64,000 nucleotides of DNA. Source: an uncultured Peptococcaceae bacterium (GTDB lineage: Bacteria > Bacillota > Peptococcia > Peptococcales > Peptococcaceae). Where the stretch lies: contig CAJUDO010000002.1 in NCBI GenBank assembly GCA_910585405.1, forward strand, positions 62,001 to 126,000, in the 5' to 3' direction. Below are positions 18,015-26,707 of this stretch, one piece after another; positions within the stretch are counted from its first letter, which is position 1; each line of letters starts with the position of its first letter. The translations under genes and the position numbers were made by a program. Below the pieces are notes generated by a model, which did not search any database, was not told where the DNA came from, and worked only from the letters and a program-made list of their open reading frames with translations.

Positions 18015-18878
18015 ATGGATCAGGCTAATTTTGTCGTGGATACCGAAAAATGTATGGGCTGCGGAAAATGCGAAAAGGTTTGCCCTGGGGGTATTCTTTC
18101 TCTGAATCAAACAAAAAAGGCTGAGATTGCAAATTTCAAGGAATTTGGGTGGAACGGTTGTTGGAAATGCGAGCATTGTCTTGCTGTCTGTCCAACGGGT
18201 GCCATTTCCATTTTCGGACATAAACCGGACAATAGCCTGCCTATTATTGATTGTGAAATCACAGCGATGACAATGAGTTCCCTGATTGCCAACAGACATT
18301 CCTGTCGCAGATATAAAGATAAAAATGTCGATGCCGCCATTATAAATGATATGCTGGAGCGTTTGGCAAACGCCCCAAACGGCGGCAACAAGCAGCAGGT
18401 GGAACTTACATTGATTGATGATAAGGCGCAGATGAATCACTTCCGTCAACTTGCCTACACCCGAATGGAAGAACTGGCGGCACAAGGTATCTATCCAAAA
18501 GGATTCGACAAAGAGGCGTATGATGATATGAAGCGGTGGGAAAAGACGGTTCGCCCTGATATGCTTTTTTGCGGAGCGCCGCATATTTTAATTCCCCACG
18601 CACCATTAGAACACGGCGAACCAATACAAGATGTGGTGATTGCCGGAACATATTTTGAATTGCTTTGTGCTTCCCGTGGACTTGGAAGTGTCATACTTAC
18701 ATTTCCTCTTAGCGTGTTGGACCGAATGCCGGACATCAAGGCAATGCTGAACATTCCGAATCATCATTACGTCGGTATGATGATCGGCTTCGGTTATCCT
18801 GAAATAAAGTATGCAAGAGGTATACAAAGAGAAATGAAACAAAGTCGTATCCATCGGCTGAACTTTGAGGAGGAATAA
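18015..18878 (+). CDS. Nitroreductase with N-terminal two-cluster ferredoxin domain
   Basis: Flavoenzyme of 287 residues. Residues 1-70 hold two [4Fe-4S] motifs, CMGCGKCEKVCP and CWKCEHCLAVCP. From about residue 90 the FMN-binding nitroreductase fold begins with NRHSCRRYKDKNVD, and ASRGLGSVILTFPLS and GFGYPEIKYARG near the end are typical. Such fusions take electrons from ferredoxin-type donors and reduce nitro or ene substrates; the substrate is unknown. ACGGAGG precedes the ATG. It is the first gene of an operon divergent from HxlR; the next gene starts 3 bases later. Confidence 0.88.
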   Translation: MDQANFVVDTEKCMGCGKCEKVCPGGILSLNQTKKAEIANFKEFGWNGCWKCEHCLAVCPTGAISIFGHKPDNSLPIIDCEITAMTMSSLIANRHSCRRYKDKNVDAAIINDMLERLANAPNGGNKQQVELTLIDDKAQMNHFRQLAYTRMEELAAQGIYPKGFDKEAYDDMKRWEKTVRPDMLFCGAPHILIPHAPLEHGEPIQDVVIAGTYFELLCASRGLGSVILTFPLSVLDRMPDIKAMLNIPNHHYVGMMIGFGYPEIKYARGIQREMKQSRIHRLNFEEE

Positions 18879-18880
18879 AA

Positions 18881-19492
18881 ATGAACGTACAAAATTGTTT
18901 ACAAATTTTACGAGATGTAAAGGATGTGGCATTTGCAACCGTGGATGAAAAAGGATTGCCGCAGATCCGAATTATTGACGTTATGCTTGTGGAAAATGAA
19001 AAAATGTATTTCTGCACGGCACGGGGAAAAGATTTTTACACACAGTTAATGCATGACAATCATATTGCCATAACTGCTGTGAATAAAGATTTTCAAATGG
19101 TTAGATTGTCGGGCACTGCTGAAAAATTGATGGAACAGAAAGTTTGGATAGACCGCATTTTTAACGAGAATCCGAGTATGAATAGTGTTTATCCCAATGA
19201 AAGCCGTTATATATTGGAACCGTTCTGCATTGCAAATGCAAACATAGAATTTTTTGATTTAGGCAAAGAGCCAATTAACCGTGAAAATTTTGCGATTGGA
19301 GAGCATAAAGGACAGAAAAAAGGGTTTGAAATTTCTGCTTCCTGCATAGGATGCGGTAAATGCAGAAAACTCTGTCCTCAACAATGTATAAGGACAGGAA
19401 AGCCATTTGAAATCAATCAAAATCATTGCCTTCATTGCGGGTTGTGCTTTGAAAGCTGCCCTGTAAAAGCAATTACAATAAGGAGCGTGTAA
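18881..19492 (+). CDS. PNPOx-like flavin-binding protein with C-terminal ferredoxin domain
   Basis: 203 residues. The N-terminal 130 form a split-barrel of the pyridoxamine-phosphate oxidase family (DVAFATVDEKGLPQIRIIDVM, KMYFCTARGKDFY, MVRLSGTAEKL), which normally binds FMN or F420. The C-terminal 60 residues add two [4Fe-4S] motifs, CIGCGKCRKLCP and CLHCGLCFESCP. With the previous gene it gives two adjacent flavin plus iron-sulfur proteins of opposite domain order, which suggests an electron-transfer pair. The specific role is unknown. Confidence 0.85.
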   Translation: MNVQNCLQILRDVKDVAFATVDEKGLPQIRIIDVMLVENEKMYFCTARGKDFYTQLMHDNHIAITAVNKDFQMVRLSGTAEKLMEQKVWIDRIFNENPSMNSVYPNESRYILEPFCIANANIEFFDLGKEPINRENFAIGEHKGQKKGFEISASCIGCGKCRKLCPQQCIRTGKPFEINQNHCLHCGLCFESCPVKAITIRSV

Positions 19493-19495
19493 GGA

Positions 19496-21034
19496 ATGTT
19501 AAAAGATATGTGGTTTATTTTTATGAACGGGAAAGATTTTTTCTTGGAACTATTGCTGGAGCATTTGGAAATATCGTTGGTTTCCATTTTGATTGCTGTA
19601 CTGTTCGGAGGACTTGTGGGAATTCTGATCAGTGAGTTTCCAAAAACCGCAAAGCCCACCTTAGGCGTTATCAATTTTTTATATACGATACCGTCCATTT
19701 CTATGCTCGGTTTTTTAATTCCTTTTTCGGGTGTAGGCAATGCAACTGCGATCATTGCGTTGACCGTCTATGCATTGCTGCCCATGGTGCGAAATACGCA
19801 CACAGGAATTGCCAATGTAGACTCCTTAATTTTGGAAGCGGCAAAAGGTATGGGAAGTACAAAAACACAGATTTTGTTTAAAATCAAACTTCCGCTTGCC
19901 ATGCCTGTGATTATGTCAGGTATTCGCAATATGGTGACGATGACGATTGCCCTTGCAGGTATTGCTTCGTTTATCGGTGCAGGCGGTTTGGGGGTTGCGA
20001 TTTACCGTGGTATTACGACAAATAATGCAGCAATGACAATGGTCGGCAGTTTATTGATTGCCCTGCTTGCTCTTGCAATGGACTTTGTACTTGGCTTCAT
20101 TGAAAAACAAATCAGCCAACACAGCATGAAAGCCAAAAAAACCAACAAAGTAATCACTGTTATCGCTGCTGTCGTCTGTTTGAGCATTGCAGGAAGTGTC
20201 TTAATAAACACACAGCAGAAAGACACCATACATATTGCTACAAAACCGATGACAGAACAATATATTCTCGGTGAAATGCTGGACATTCTGATCGAGCAGG
20301 ACACAGATTTGAACGTGGAACTGACACAAGGCGTTGGAGGCGGCACATCAAATATCCAGCCAGCAATGGCAAGTGGAGAATTTGACCTATATCCTGAGTA
20401 CACAGGCACAGGTTGGAATATGGTACTCAAGCATGATAGTTTATACACCGAAGATTTATTTGGTGAATTGGAAAATGAATATCGCGAAGGACTCCATATG
20501 AATTGGGTTGGAATGTATGGCTTCAATAATACTTACGGTTTAGTTGTTCGCCGTGAAATTGCGGAAAAATATAACCTGAAAACCTATTCCGACTTGAAAT
20601 CTGCAGCAAATAGTCTCACCTTTGGTGCAGAATACGATTTTTTTGAGCGCGAAGACGGCTACGATGATCTTTGCGAAACCTACGGATTGACTTTTGGCAA
20701 AACGATGGATTTAGACATCGGACTTAAATATCAGGCTATCAATCAGAAAAAAATTGATGTGATGGTGATTTTTACAACGGACGGGCAGTTATCTGCTTCT
20801 GACGTGGTTGTTCTTGAAGATGACAAAAATTTTTATCCTTCTTATGTTTGCGGAAATGTAATCCGTACAGAAGTGCTTGAGAAATATCCTGAGCTGGAAA
20901 CCGTATTTGAAAAGCTGAATGGGCTGATTACCGACAGCGATATGGCGTCAATGAACTATTCCGTTGAAACGGAAAATAAAGAGCCAAGAGATGTAGCAGA
21001 AGATTTCCTGCGCAGTCATAATCTTTTACAGTGA
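19496..21034 (+). CDS. Quaternary-amine ABC importer: permease fused to substrate-binding protein
   Basis: 512 residues. The first 215 are an OpuC/ProW-type permease with about 6 membrane segments and the EAA loop (LEAAKGMGSTKTQILFKIKLP). After a further hydrophobic segment (VITVIAAVVCLSIAGSVLI) comes an OpuAC-type binding domain (about 240-512: VGGGTSNIQPAMASGEFDLY, YPEYTGTGWN). The fusion places the receptor outside the membrane, tethered to the permease. Family substrates are glycine betaine, carnitine, choline or similar. It is fourth-codon close to the previous gene (3 bases) and followed 11 bases later by its ATPase. Confidence 0.9.
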   Translation: MLKDMWFIFMNGKDFFLELLLEHLEISLVSILIAVLFGGLVGILISEFPKTAKPTLGVINFLYTIPSISMLGFLIPFSGVGNATAIIALTVYALLPMVRNTHTGIANVDSLILEAAKGMGSTKTQILFKIKLPLAMPVIMSGIRNMVTMTIALAGIASFIGAGGLGVAIYRGITTNNAAMTMVGSLLIALLALAMDFVLGFIEKQISQHSMKAKKTNKVITVIAAVVCLSIAGSVLINTQQKDTIHIATKPMTEQYILGEMLDILIEQDTDLNVELTQGVGGGTSNIQPAMASGEFDLYPEYTGTGWNMVLKHDSLYTEDLFGELENEYREGLHMNWVGMYGFNNTYGLVVRREIAEKYNLKTYSDLKSAANSLTFGAEYDFFEREDGYDDLCETYGLTFGKTMDLDIGLKYQAINQKKIDVMVIFTTDGQLSASDVVVLEDDKNFYPSYVCGNVIRTEVLEKYPELETVFEKLNGLITDSDMASMNYSVETENKEPRDVAEDFLRSHNLLQ

Positions 21035-21045
21035 GGTAGAATAAA

Positions 21046-21861
21046 ATGAACACAGCGATTGAATTTAAGAATATTAAAAAAACATATGACGAAAAAATAA
21101 TTATGGAAGGATTTAACCTCTCCATAGAAAAAGGCGAATTTGTAACAATTATTGGCTCATCAGGCTGCGGAAAAACGACTGCCCTGAAAATGATAAACGG
21201 TTTGATTCAGCCGACTTCAGGAAATATATTCGTTGACGGTGAAAATATTCGCAATAAAAATCAAACGGAGCTTCGCAGAAATATCGGCTATGCTATTCAG
21301 GGCAGCATACTGTTTCCGCATATGACGGTAGAGCAAAATATCTCCTATGTTCCAAACTTATTAAATAAGCGGGATAAAGAAAAAACAAAAAACGCCGTAT
21401 CTAAATGGATGAAAATCGTCGGGCTTTCGGAAGATTTGAAGCACCGCTATCCGTCCGAACTTTCAGGAGGTCAGCAGCAGAGGGTTGGCATTGCCCGTGC
21501 TTTGGCAGCTTCACCGGATATTTTGCTTATGGATGAACCCTTTGGTGCAGTGGATGAAATTACACGGGGACAGCTTCAGACAGAATTGAAACGGATTCAC
21601 AGTCAGACAGGCATTACCGTGCTGTTTGTTACCCACGATATTTCAGAAGCACTGAAACTCGGGACAAAGGTACTCGTTATGAACAGCGGCAAAATCGAAC
21701 AGTTTGCAAAGCCAGAAGAACTACTCCACCACCCTGCCACAGAATTTGTAAAAGAGCTTGTAAAAAGGGAACGTCGTACCTGTTATCTGCCCGAAGAACA
21801 GTTGTCCTCCTGTCTATTCAGTGGCGCTGCCGATGAAAGGAATAACCATGACACAAAATGA
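21046..21861 (+). CDS. Quaternary-amine ABC importer ATPase
   Basis: 271 residues with Walker A GSSGCGKTTALKMI, the Q-loop, signature LSGGQQQRVGIARAL, Walker B ILLMDEPFGAVDEI and the switch His in FVTHDISEAL. It closely follows the OpuCA/ProV pattern but lacks the C-terminal CBS pair that senses ionic strength in OpuCA (about 380 residues), so osmotic gating is not expected. It should power the permease-receptor fusion upstream. Confidence 0.9.
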   Translation: MNTAIEFKNIKKTYDEKIIMEGFNLSIEKGEFVTIIGSSGCGKTTALKMINGLIQPTSGNIFVDGENIRNKNQTELRRNIGYAIQGSILFPHMTVEQNISYVPNLLNKRDKEKTKNAVSKWMKIVGLSEDLKHRYPSELSGGQQQRVGIARALAASPDILLMDEPFGAVDEITRGQLQTELKRIHSQTGITVLFVTHDISEALKLGTKVLVMNSGKIEQFAKPEELLHHPATEFVKELVKRERRTCYLPEEQLSSCLFSGAADERNNHDTK

Positions 21862-21976
21862 GAGCTGACGGCATTTAATCAAGGCGTTGCAGCAAGAAAA
21901 GGAACAATATAAAAAATTATGGCAGTATACAGCAAAAGCGGCAGCTGTGTTATTCAAAAAAATAGTGAACCCAGGG
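21848..21976 (+). pseudogene. Possible small reading frame broken by an in-frame TGA
   Basis: From the ATG at 21848 (Shine-Dalgarno GAAAGGAA, overlapping the ABC gene end) the frame reads MTQNES, then TGA, then RHLIKALQQEKEQYKKLWQY and AKAAAVLFKKIVNPG to a stop. The second part is Lys/Gln-rich and helical in look. It may be a decayed small gene between the ABC and sirtuin genes. I do not recognise a family, and it may be chance. Confidence 0.25.
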
Positions 21977-21985
21977 TGATATTCA

Positions 21986-22855
21986 ATGTTTTCAAAGATT
22001 TGGACCACAGAATCTACAAAAAGCTGCTCCAAACAAATTGGTCAGTTAAAAGAAGTGCTTTCCTATGCCGATACGATTGTAATCGGTGCGGGCGCAGGGC
22101 TTTCCGCCTCCGCAGGCTTCGTCTATACGGGAGAACGCTTCAATAAATATTTTTCGGATTTTGAGGCAAAGTACGGCTTTCACGATATGTATTCCGGTGG
22201 ATTCTATCCTTATTCTACGCCAGAAGAACATTGGGCATATTGGAGCAGATATATCTATGTGAACCGTTATATGGACGCTCCCAAGCCTGTATATCAGGAA
22301 CTTTTAGAGCTTGTAAAGGAAAAGGACTATTTCGTGATAACGACAAATGTAGACCACCAGTTTCAAAAGGCAGGCTTTGATAAAAAGAGACTGTTCTATA
22401 CACAGGGCGATTACGGTTTGTTTCAATGCTCCGTGCCTTGCGGTATAGACACCTACGAAAATGAAGATATAATTCGCCGCATGATGAACGAACAAAAAGA
22501 TATGAAAATTCCCACTGAGCTGATTCCCAAATGCCCAAAGTGCGGAAAACCGCTAACAATGAATCTGCGATCCGACGATAAATTTGTGGAGGATGGAGGT
22601 TGGATAAAAGCGGCGGAACGGTATGAAAATTTTCTGCGTACAAGAAAAAACCAAAAAGTCTTACTTTTAGAGTTGGGTGTAGGCTACAACACCCCTGTAA
22701 TTATCAAATATCCGTTTTGGCAGATGACTGCCAAAAATTCAAAAGCCACCTATGCTTGTATTAACAGCGGCGAAGCTATCTGCCCAAAAGAGATAGAGAA
22801 ACAGTCAATCTGCATTGACGGAGATATTGGGGAAATCTTAAAAAACTTGAGGTAA
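21986..22855 (+). CDS. Class M sirtuin (SirTM-type protein ADP-ribosyltransferase)
   Basis: Sir2-fold NAD-dependent enzyme, 289 residues. The NAD loop is GAGAGLSASAGFVYTGERF. The stretch ending TQGDYGLFQC replaces the catalytic HG of deacetylating sirtuins with Gln140, as known for SirTM proteins that mono-ADP-ribosylate lipoylated GcvH-like carriers. TTNVDHQF carries the conserved Asn. A CPKCG pair remains of the zinc site. In streptococci and staphylococci SirTM sits with a macrodomain hydrolase, GcvH-L and LplA2; none of these is adjacent here, so its target is unclear. The ATG follows GGGTGAT. Confidence 0.85.
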   Translation: MFSKIWTTESTKSCSKQIGQLKEVLSYADTIVIGAGAGLSASAGFVYTGERFNKYFSDFEAKYGFHDMYSGGFYPYSTPEEHWAYWSRYIYVNRYMDAPKPVYQELLELVKEKDYFVITTNVDHQFQKAGFDKKRLFYTQGDYGLFQCSVPCGIDTYENEDIIRRMMNEQKDMKIPTELIPKCPKCGKPLTMNLRSDDKFVEDGGWIKAAERYENFLRTRKNQKVLLLELGVGYNTPVIIKYPFWQMTAKNSKATYACINSGEAICPKEIEKQSICIDGDIGEILKNLR

Positions 22856-23040
22856 TGCCATACACGATATACGCAATCCATAACACGGCTGCATGAAATG
22901 CAGCGTGGGGATGTCAGAGCTGATATATATTATTCTCGACCATCTATGAGATAAGTGATAGGAATATTTATAGAACTAGGACAAATTTTACCTATTCGCT
23001 TCAAAAGCTCCGTGATGGAAACTATAGAATGAAAAATGGC
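22856..23040. other. Non-coding gap after the sirtuin gene
   Basis: Part of a 307-base gap. It holds a small hairpin GCTGCAT-GAA-ATGCAGC at 22888-22904 without a T-run and no credible gene. It ends at the terminator starting at 23041. Confidence 0.4.
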
Positions 23041-23078
23041 GAAAAAACCGGCGTGACCTTCGCCACACCGGTTTTTTC
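23041..23078. terminator. Bidirectional terminator between sirtuin operon and DASS gene
   Basis: AAAAAACCGGCGTG and CACACCGGTTTTTT form a stem with A and T tracts on both sides, serving both convergent units. Confidence 0.8.
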
Positions 23079-23162
23079 TGGAAATTTTATTTCCTTCTTT
23101 TTATGATAGTGCTCCATCTCCATGAGCATCTTTTTTGGCAAATACAGATTGCCAGATGCTGT

Positions 23163-24674
23163 TTACACGCCTAATAACATTTTTGCCAGCGGATACCCAA
23201 TAAAGATATACAGAACCAATGTTACAATACACATCGGCAGACCAATCTGCAAAATTTCCGAAGTGGAATAAATATCTTTCCGGCCATGCATCATACTGCC
23301 GTGAGGAGATGCTGCAGGTGTCAGCATTGCCACGAATACCATCAGGATAACACCCATAGCCACCGGCATCGGGTTGATGCCAATCTGATTAGAGAATGTC
23401 AATACAACTGGCATCAGTACCACAGCCATAGCTGCGTTGTTGGCAAAGTTTGTAATAATCAATGCTACGGTAAACATAATCGCCACGAATACCATTTCCG
23501 GCTGACCGCCCAAAATTGGATTCAGTGCCTGCACCAGGAAATCGGATACGCCTGTTGCTGCGTTGGATAAGGAGTTTGCTCCGTATACAGCAGCAGCGAT
23601 CATGAAGTAAATACCCCAGTTCATTTGATTGTAGGCAACGTTTTTGAAATCCAGCAACGGCTTGCCATCCACTTTTATAATCAAGAATAATACAACCCAA
23701 AATACAGTAACACCTAAAGGTCCTAACATATTCAAGAAATCTGATACCGGATTGTCTTTTACAAAGCTTGGCAATAGCAACATAACCAGATAGCAAGGAA
23801 TCATGTACAAAAATGCTTTTTGCTGCTTATTCATTGGAGGCAGCGGCATCTGCTTTTCAATCATTTCCGGATCAACTGCTCTTAACTTAGATACGTCAAC
23901 ACGAACGACAAATTTTAATGCCAACAGATAAACTACCATTACTAAAAACGTCATAATTGCATTGACCAGCATATACGGTCCCATCGGGATTGTCATTGGA
24001 TTACCCATTGCTGCGGTCATACCACTGAAAGCACTGTATGGCACCAACTGTGCGCCCATAAATGGGAAGAACGGCTGCATCAAGGTAGATACCAAAAACA
24101 TCCCTACAAAGAAATATTTCCAAATCTTATCACAACGTTCTATATGCATTGTTGACATCAATCCCAGTGCAATAGGCCACAGAATAATCAATTCTGCAAT
24201 TGGACTTACCAAAGCAGATAATACTGCACAACATAGATAAAAAATAGAAATGAACACATAAGGACGTCCTTTAAATAGTTTCTTTGTCAAAAGCCATTTG
24301 GCAATATATTGCGTGTCGCCTACTTCCCCTACAGCGCCGAATAATACCATGGCAAACAACGTCAGCAATACGGTATTCACACCCATTGCGTTCAACCATA
24401 CTCCGTTGAAACCGCCTTCTCCGCCGTAACCGGATATTCCAAATAAGAACAGCCCTAATAAACTTGGCCACATGACATCAACCATGGACCATAAATACAC
24501 CATGCCCAAAAAGGCACCTACGCACCGCATCCCAATCGGAGTGATTGGTTCAATGGGGGGAATAAGCCAGAATATTACAACTATAGCCAGCCCAATGAAT
24601 GTGTGCAAGTAATACAAATCTTTTTTCTTCTTGTTCGGATTGCAATTAATTGCGTTGTCTTGCTGATTTGACAT
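23163..24674 (-). CDS. DASS/SLC13 family anion permease (copy 2, distinct subfamily)
   Basis: 503 residues with about 12 membrane segments. It shows classical SLC13-like sodium/anion loops: SNAATGVSDFLVQALNPILG in the first half-site and TNFANNAAMAVVLMPVVLTF with TPAASPHGSMMHG in the second. These differ from the TP[LMI]AM type of the other three DASS proteins here, so it is a different subfamily. The ATG at 24674 follows AAAGGAG by 8 bases. It is divergent from the DASS-glycyl radical operon. The substrate is unknown, probably a di- or tricarboxylate or related anion. Confidence 0.85.
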   Translation of the reverse strand: MSNQQDNAINCNPNKKKKDLYYLHTFIGLAIVVIFWLIPPIEPITPIGMRCVGAFLGMVYLWSMVDVMWPSLLGLFLFGISGYGGEGGFNGVWLNAMGVNTVLLTLFAMVLFGAVGEVGDTQYIAKWLLTKKLFKGRPYVFISIFYLCCAVLSALVSPIAELIILWPIALGLMSTMHIERCDKIWKYFFVGMFLVSTLMQPFFPFMGAQLVPYSAFSGMTAAMGNPMTIPMGPYMLVNAIMTFLVMVVYLLALKFVVRVDVSKLRAVDPEMIEKQMPLPPMNKQQKAFLYMIPCYLVMLLLPSFVKDNPVSDFLNMLGPLGVTVFWVVLFLIIKVDGKPLLDFKNVAYNQMNWGIYFMIAAAVYGANSLSNAATGVSDFLVQALNPILGGQPEMVFVAIMFTVALIITNFANNAAMAVVLMPVVLTFSNQIGINPMPVAMGVILMVFVAMLTPAASPHGSMMHGRKDIYSTSEILQIGLPMCIVTLVLYIFIGYPLAKMLLGV

Positions 24675-25292
24675 AATCAACACTCCTTTTACTTAAAATT
24701 TTTGAAATCATTACCTCTCCATTCCAGCCCGTTCCGTTTTCATCAGATCTCCTACAGAATATCCGCTAATTTAATTAAGGATAATTTCTAATAATCTATA
24801 CATTTTTGGACATCCACAATAGCATATCCATTAAATGTATTTAGTAGATATTTAGGAAAAAGCTCTTAGATATCTACTTTTTTTGCGCATCCTATAAGAT
24901 ATAACTAACAAAGCACCTTCTTGAAATGGATTGCATAAGCGATTTCTATTTACTTTTATTATAGCTTGACAATTGTTTCTGCGGAATAAGAAGGTCTTTA
25001 TATGGGGCTATTGAGTAAATCTATAGGCACAAAAATTCCCTTAATATTGCCCTTTTCCTTCCCCTGAACAAAAAGGAACCTCCCCAAAATTTTTCGTTCA
25101 AAATCTGTACAACATAAACCATACACTAAAATTCTCTAAATATATTTTATGATATAGCTTCTTCTTATATCCCTTTCCTATATAAAAAACACGACTTAGA
25201 CAAAAGAAATATTTATAGATATTATAAGGATATGAAGGCTGCAGCTGAACTTTTCCAAACTAAAAATAAAAATAGATACGGAGGAGAGTTCT
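24675..25292. other. 618-base divergent intergenic region between two DASS genes
   Basis: AT-rich. It contains repeat copy B (24843-24896). A TTGACA lies at 24966 but I see no -10 at proper spacing. No open frame was credible. It must hold the promoters of both transporter units and probably LysR sites, none of which I can define. Confidence 0.45.
24843..24896 (+). repeat. Dispersed palindromic element, copy B
   Basis: A 36-base near-palindrome (AGTAGATATTT...AGATATCTACT) is followed by T7, GCGCATCC and TATAA. It matches copy A at 14242-14292 base for base over most of about 54 positions when A is read on the minus strand. Confidence 0.75.
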
Positions 25293-26684
25293 ATGTCTCA
25301 AATAAAATTAGATAAAAAAATATTTTTCACCTGGCTTGGCATTATTGGCATACCATTGCTTGTTGCTTTGATTCCTGTAGGAGAAACTTTTACTCCGGAA
25401 GTAAAATCATTTTTTGTTATCACATTATTCGGCATCATGTGTATGGTAACTGGACCCTTTGATTCTGCAATCGGCTGCCTGTTCATGATGTGCGGATACT
25501 GCTTAGTAGGACTTGCGCCGTTCACCACCGTGTTTTCTTCTTTTGCTGGCACTGTTCCTTGGACTGTATACGGTTGCTTATTACTGTTAAATATTGTACA
25601 AAACAGAACGATGTTGATTGAACGAATTGCTTGCAAATGCATGATTATTACCGGAGGTACTTATAACGGCATCATTTTCGGCATGATTATTTTAGGAATT
25701 GCAATCAATCTGATTGTCCCCGGTGTGTTTACCGGCTTGGCTATTGCTGCAATCGCCTTTGGCATCTGTAAAGCTTTAGATTTAGGCGTTTCCAAAGCGT
25801 CATCCGGCATTATGTTGGCAGCTGTTATCGGTTTTATTGATGCTTGGCGTTTCGTTTATTGCCCGCCGGATATGGGTGTATTGTTAGGTATTGCCAGTGC
25901 AGTTGCACCGACAGATATGGACTATTTAACATATTTCACTTATAACGTTCCTTGGGTGATTTTCCCTTTCCTTATGGGCTTTATCATTACAAAAATTTGT
26001 AAGCCCGAAAAAACAATTGACGGTAAAGCTTATTTCATCCAGCGTCAATCTGAGTTAGGCAGTTTCACCTTAGACGAAAAGAAAACACTTATTGTTTTGC
26101 TTGTTTTCATGCTCTATCTGTTCACCTATCGTTGGCATAAACTAGACATGGTCTATGGTTTTGTACTGGCGCCGTTGCTATTGTATTTGCCCATTTTCAA
26201 TGTAGCTACCAAAGAGGACTTGATGACTGTAAACTTTCCAATGGTCGTTTTTGTCGCTGGCTGCTTAAGTATTGGTTCTGTAGCGACATATATCGGAATC
26301 CCGCAACTAATTTCCGATATTGCTGTGCCGCTTTTAGAAGGCCGTACCAATACATTTTATCTAGGCTTTGTATATTGGTTCACTGTATTATTCAACTTGG
26401 TTATGACTCCAATGGCCATGATGACTGCTTTCAGCGTACCTCTTACACAAATTGCGCTGGATATGGGGATGACTACCGCATTTCCCACCTTATTCACGAT
26501 GAATGCCGGTGCGTATAATTTATTTTTACCTTATGAAGCTGTGTTGGTGGCCGGAATGTATCAGGGCTTCGGCAATACAAAATTAGGTCTATTTGTAAAA
26601 ATATTTGTCATTAAAATGATTCTGACATTCTTATGGATTGTCTTTATCATGGTTCCATATTATGGATTTGTACACATTATATAA
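25293..26684 (+). CDS. DASS/SLC13 family anion permease (copy 3)
   Basis: 463 residues, about 11-12 membrane segments, same subfamily as copies 1 and 4 (TPMAMMTAFSVPLTQIALDM and LPYEAVLVAGMYQGFG near the C terminus). ACGGAGGAGAG precedes the ATG. It ends 23 bases before the glycyl radical enzyme, so it most likely imports that enzyme's substrate, an anion in this family. Confidence 0.85.
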   Translation: MSQIKLDKKIFFTWLGIIGIPLLVALIPVGETFTPEVKSFFVITLFGIMCMVTGPFDSAIGCLFMMCGYCLVGLAPFTTVFSSFAGTVPWTVYGCLLLLNIVQNRTMLIERIACKCMIITGGTYNGIIFGMIILGIAINLIVPGVFTGLAIAAIAFGICKALDLGVSKASSGIMLAAVIGFIDAWRFVYCPPDMGVLLGIASAVAPTDMDYLTYFTYNVPWVIFPFLMGFIITKICKPEKTIDGKAYFIQRQSELGSFTLDEKKTLIVLLVFMLYLFTYRWHKLDMVYGFVLAPLLLYLPIFNVATKEDLMTVNFPMVVFVAGCLSIGSVATYIGIPQLISDIAVPLLEGRTNTFYLGFVYWFTVLFNLVMTPMAMMTAFSVPLTQIALDMGMTTAFPTLFTMNAGAYNLFLPYEAVLVAGMYQGFGNTKLGLFVKIFVIKMILTFLWIVFIMVPYYGFVHII

Positions 26685-26707
26685 AAGATTGAGGAGGAAT
26701 TTTTATC

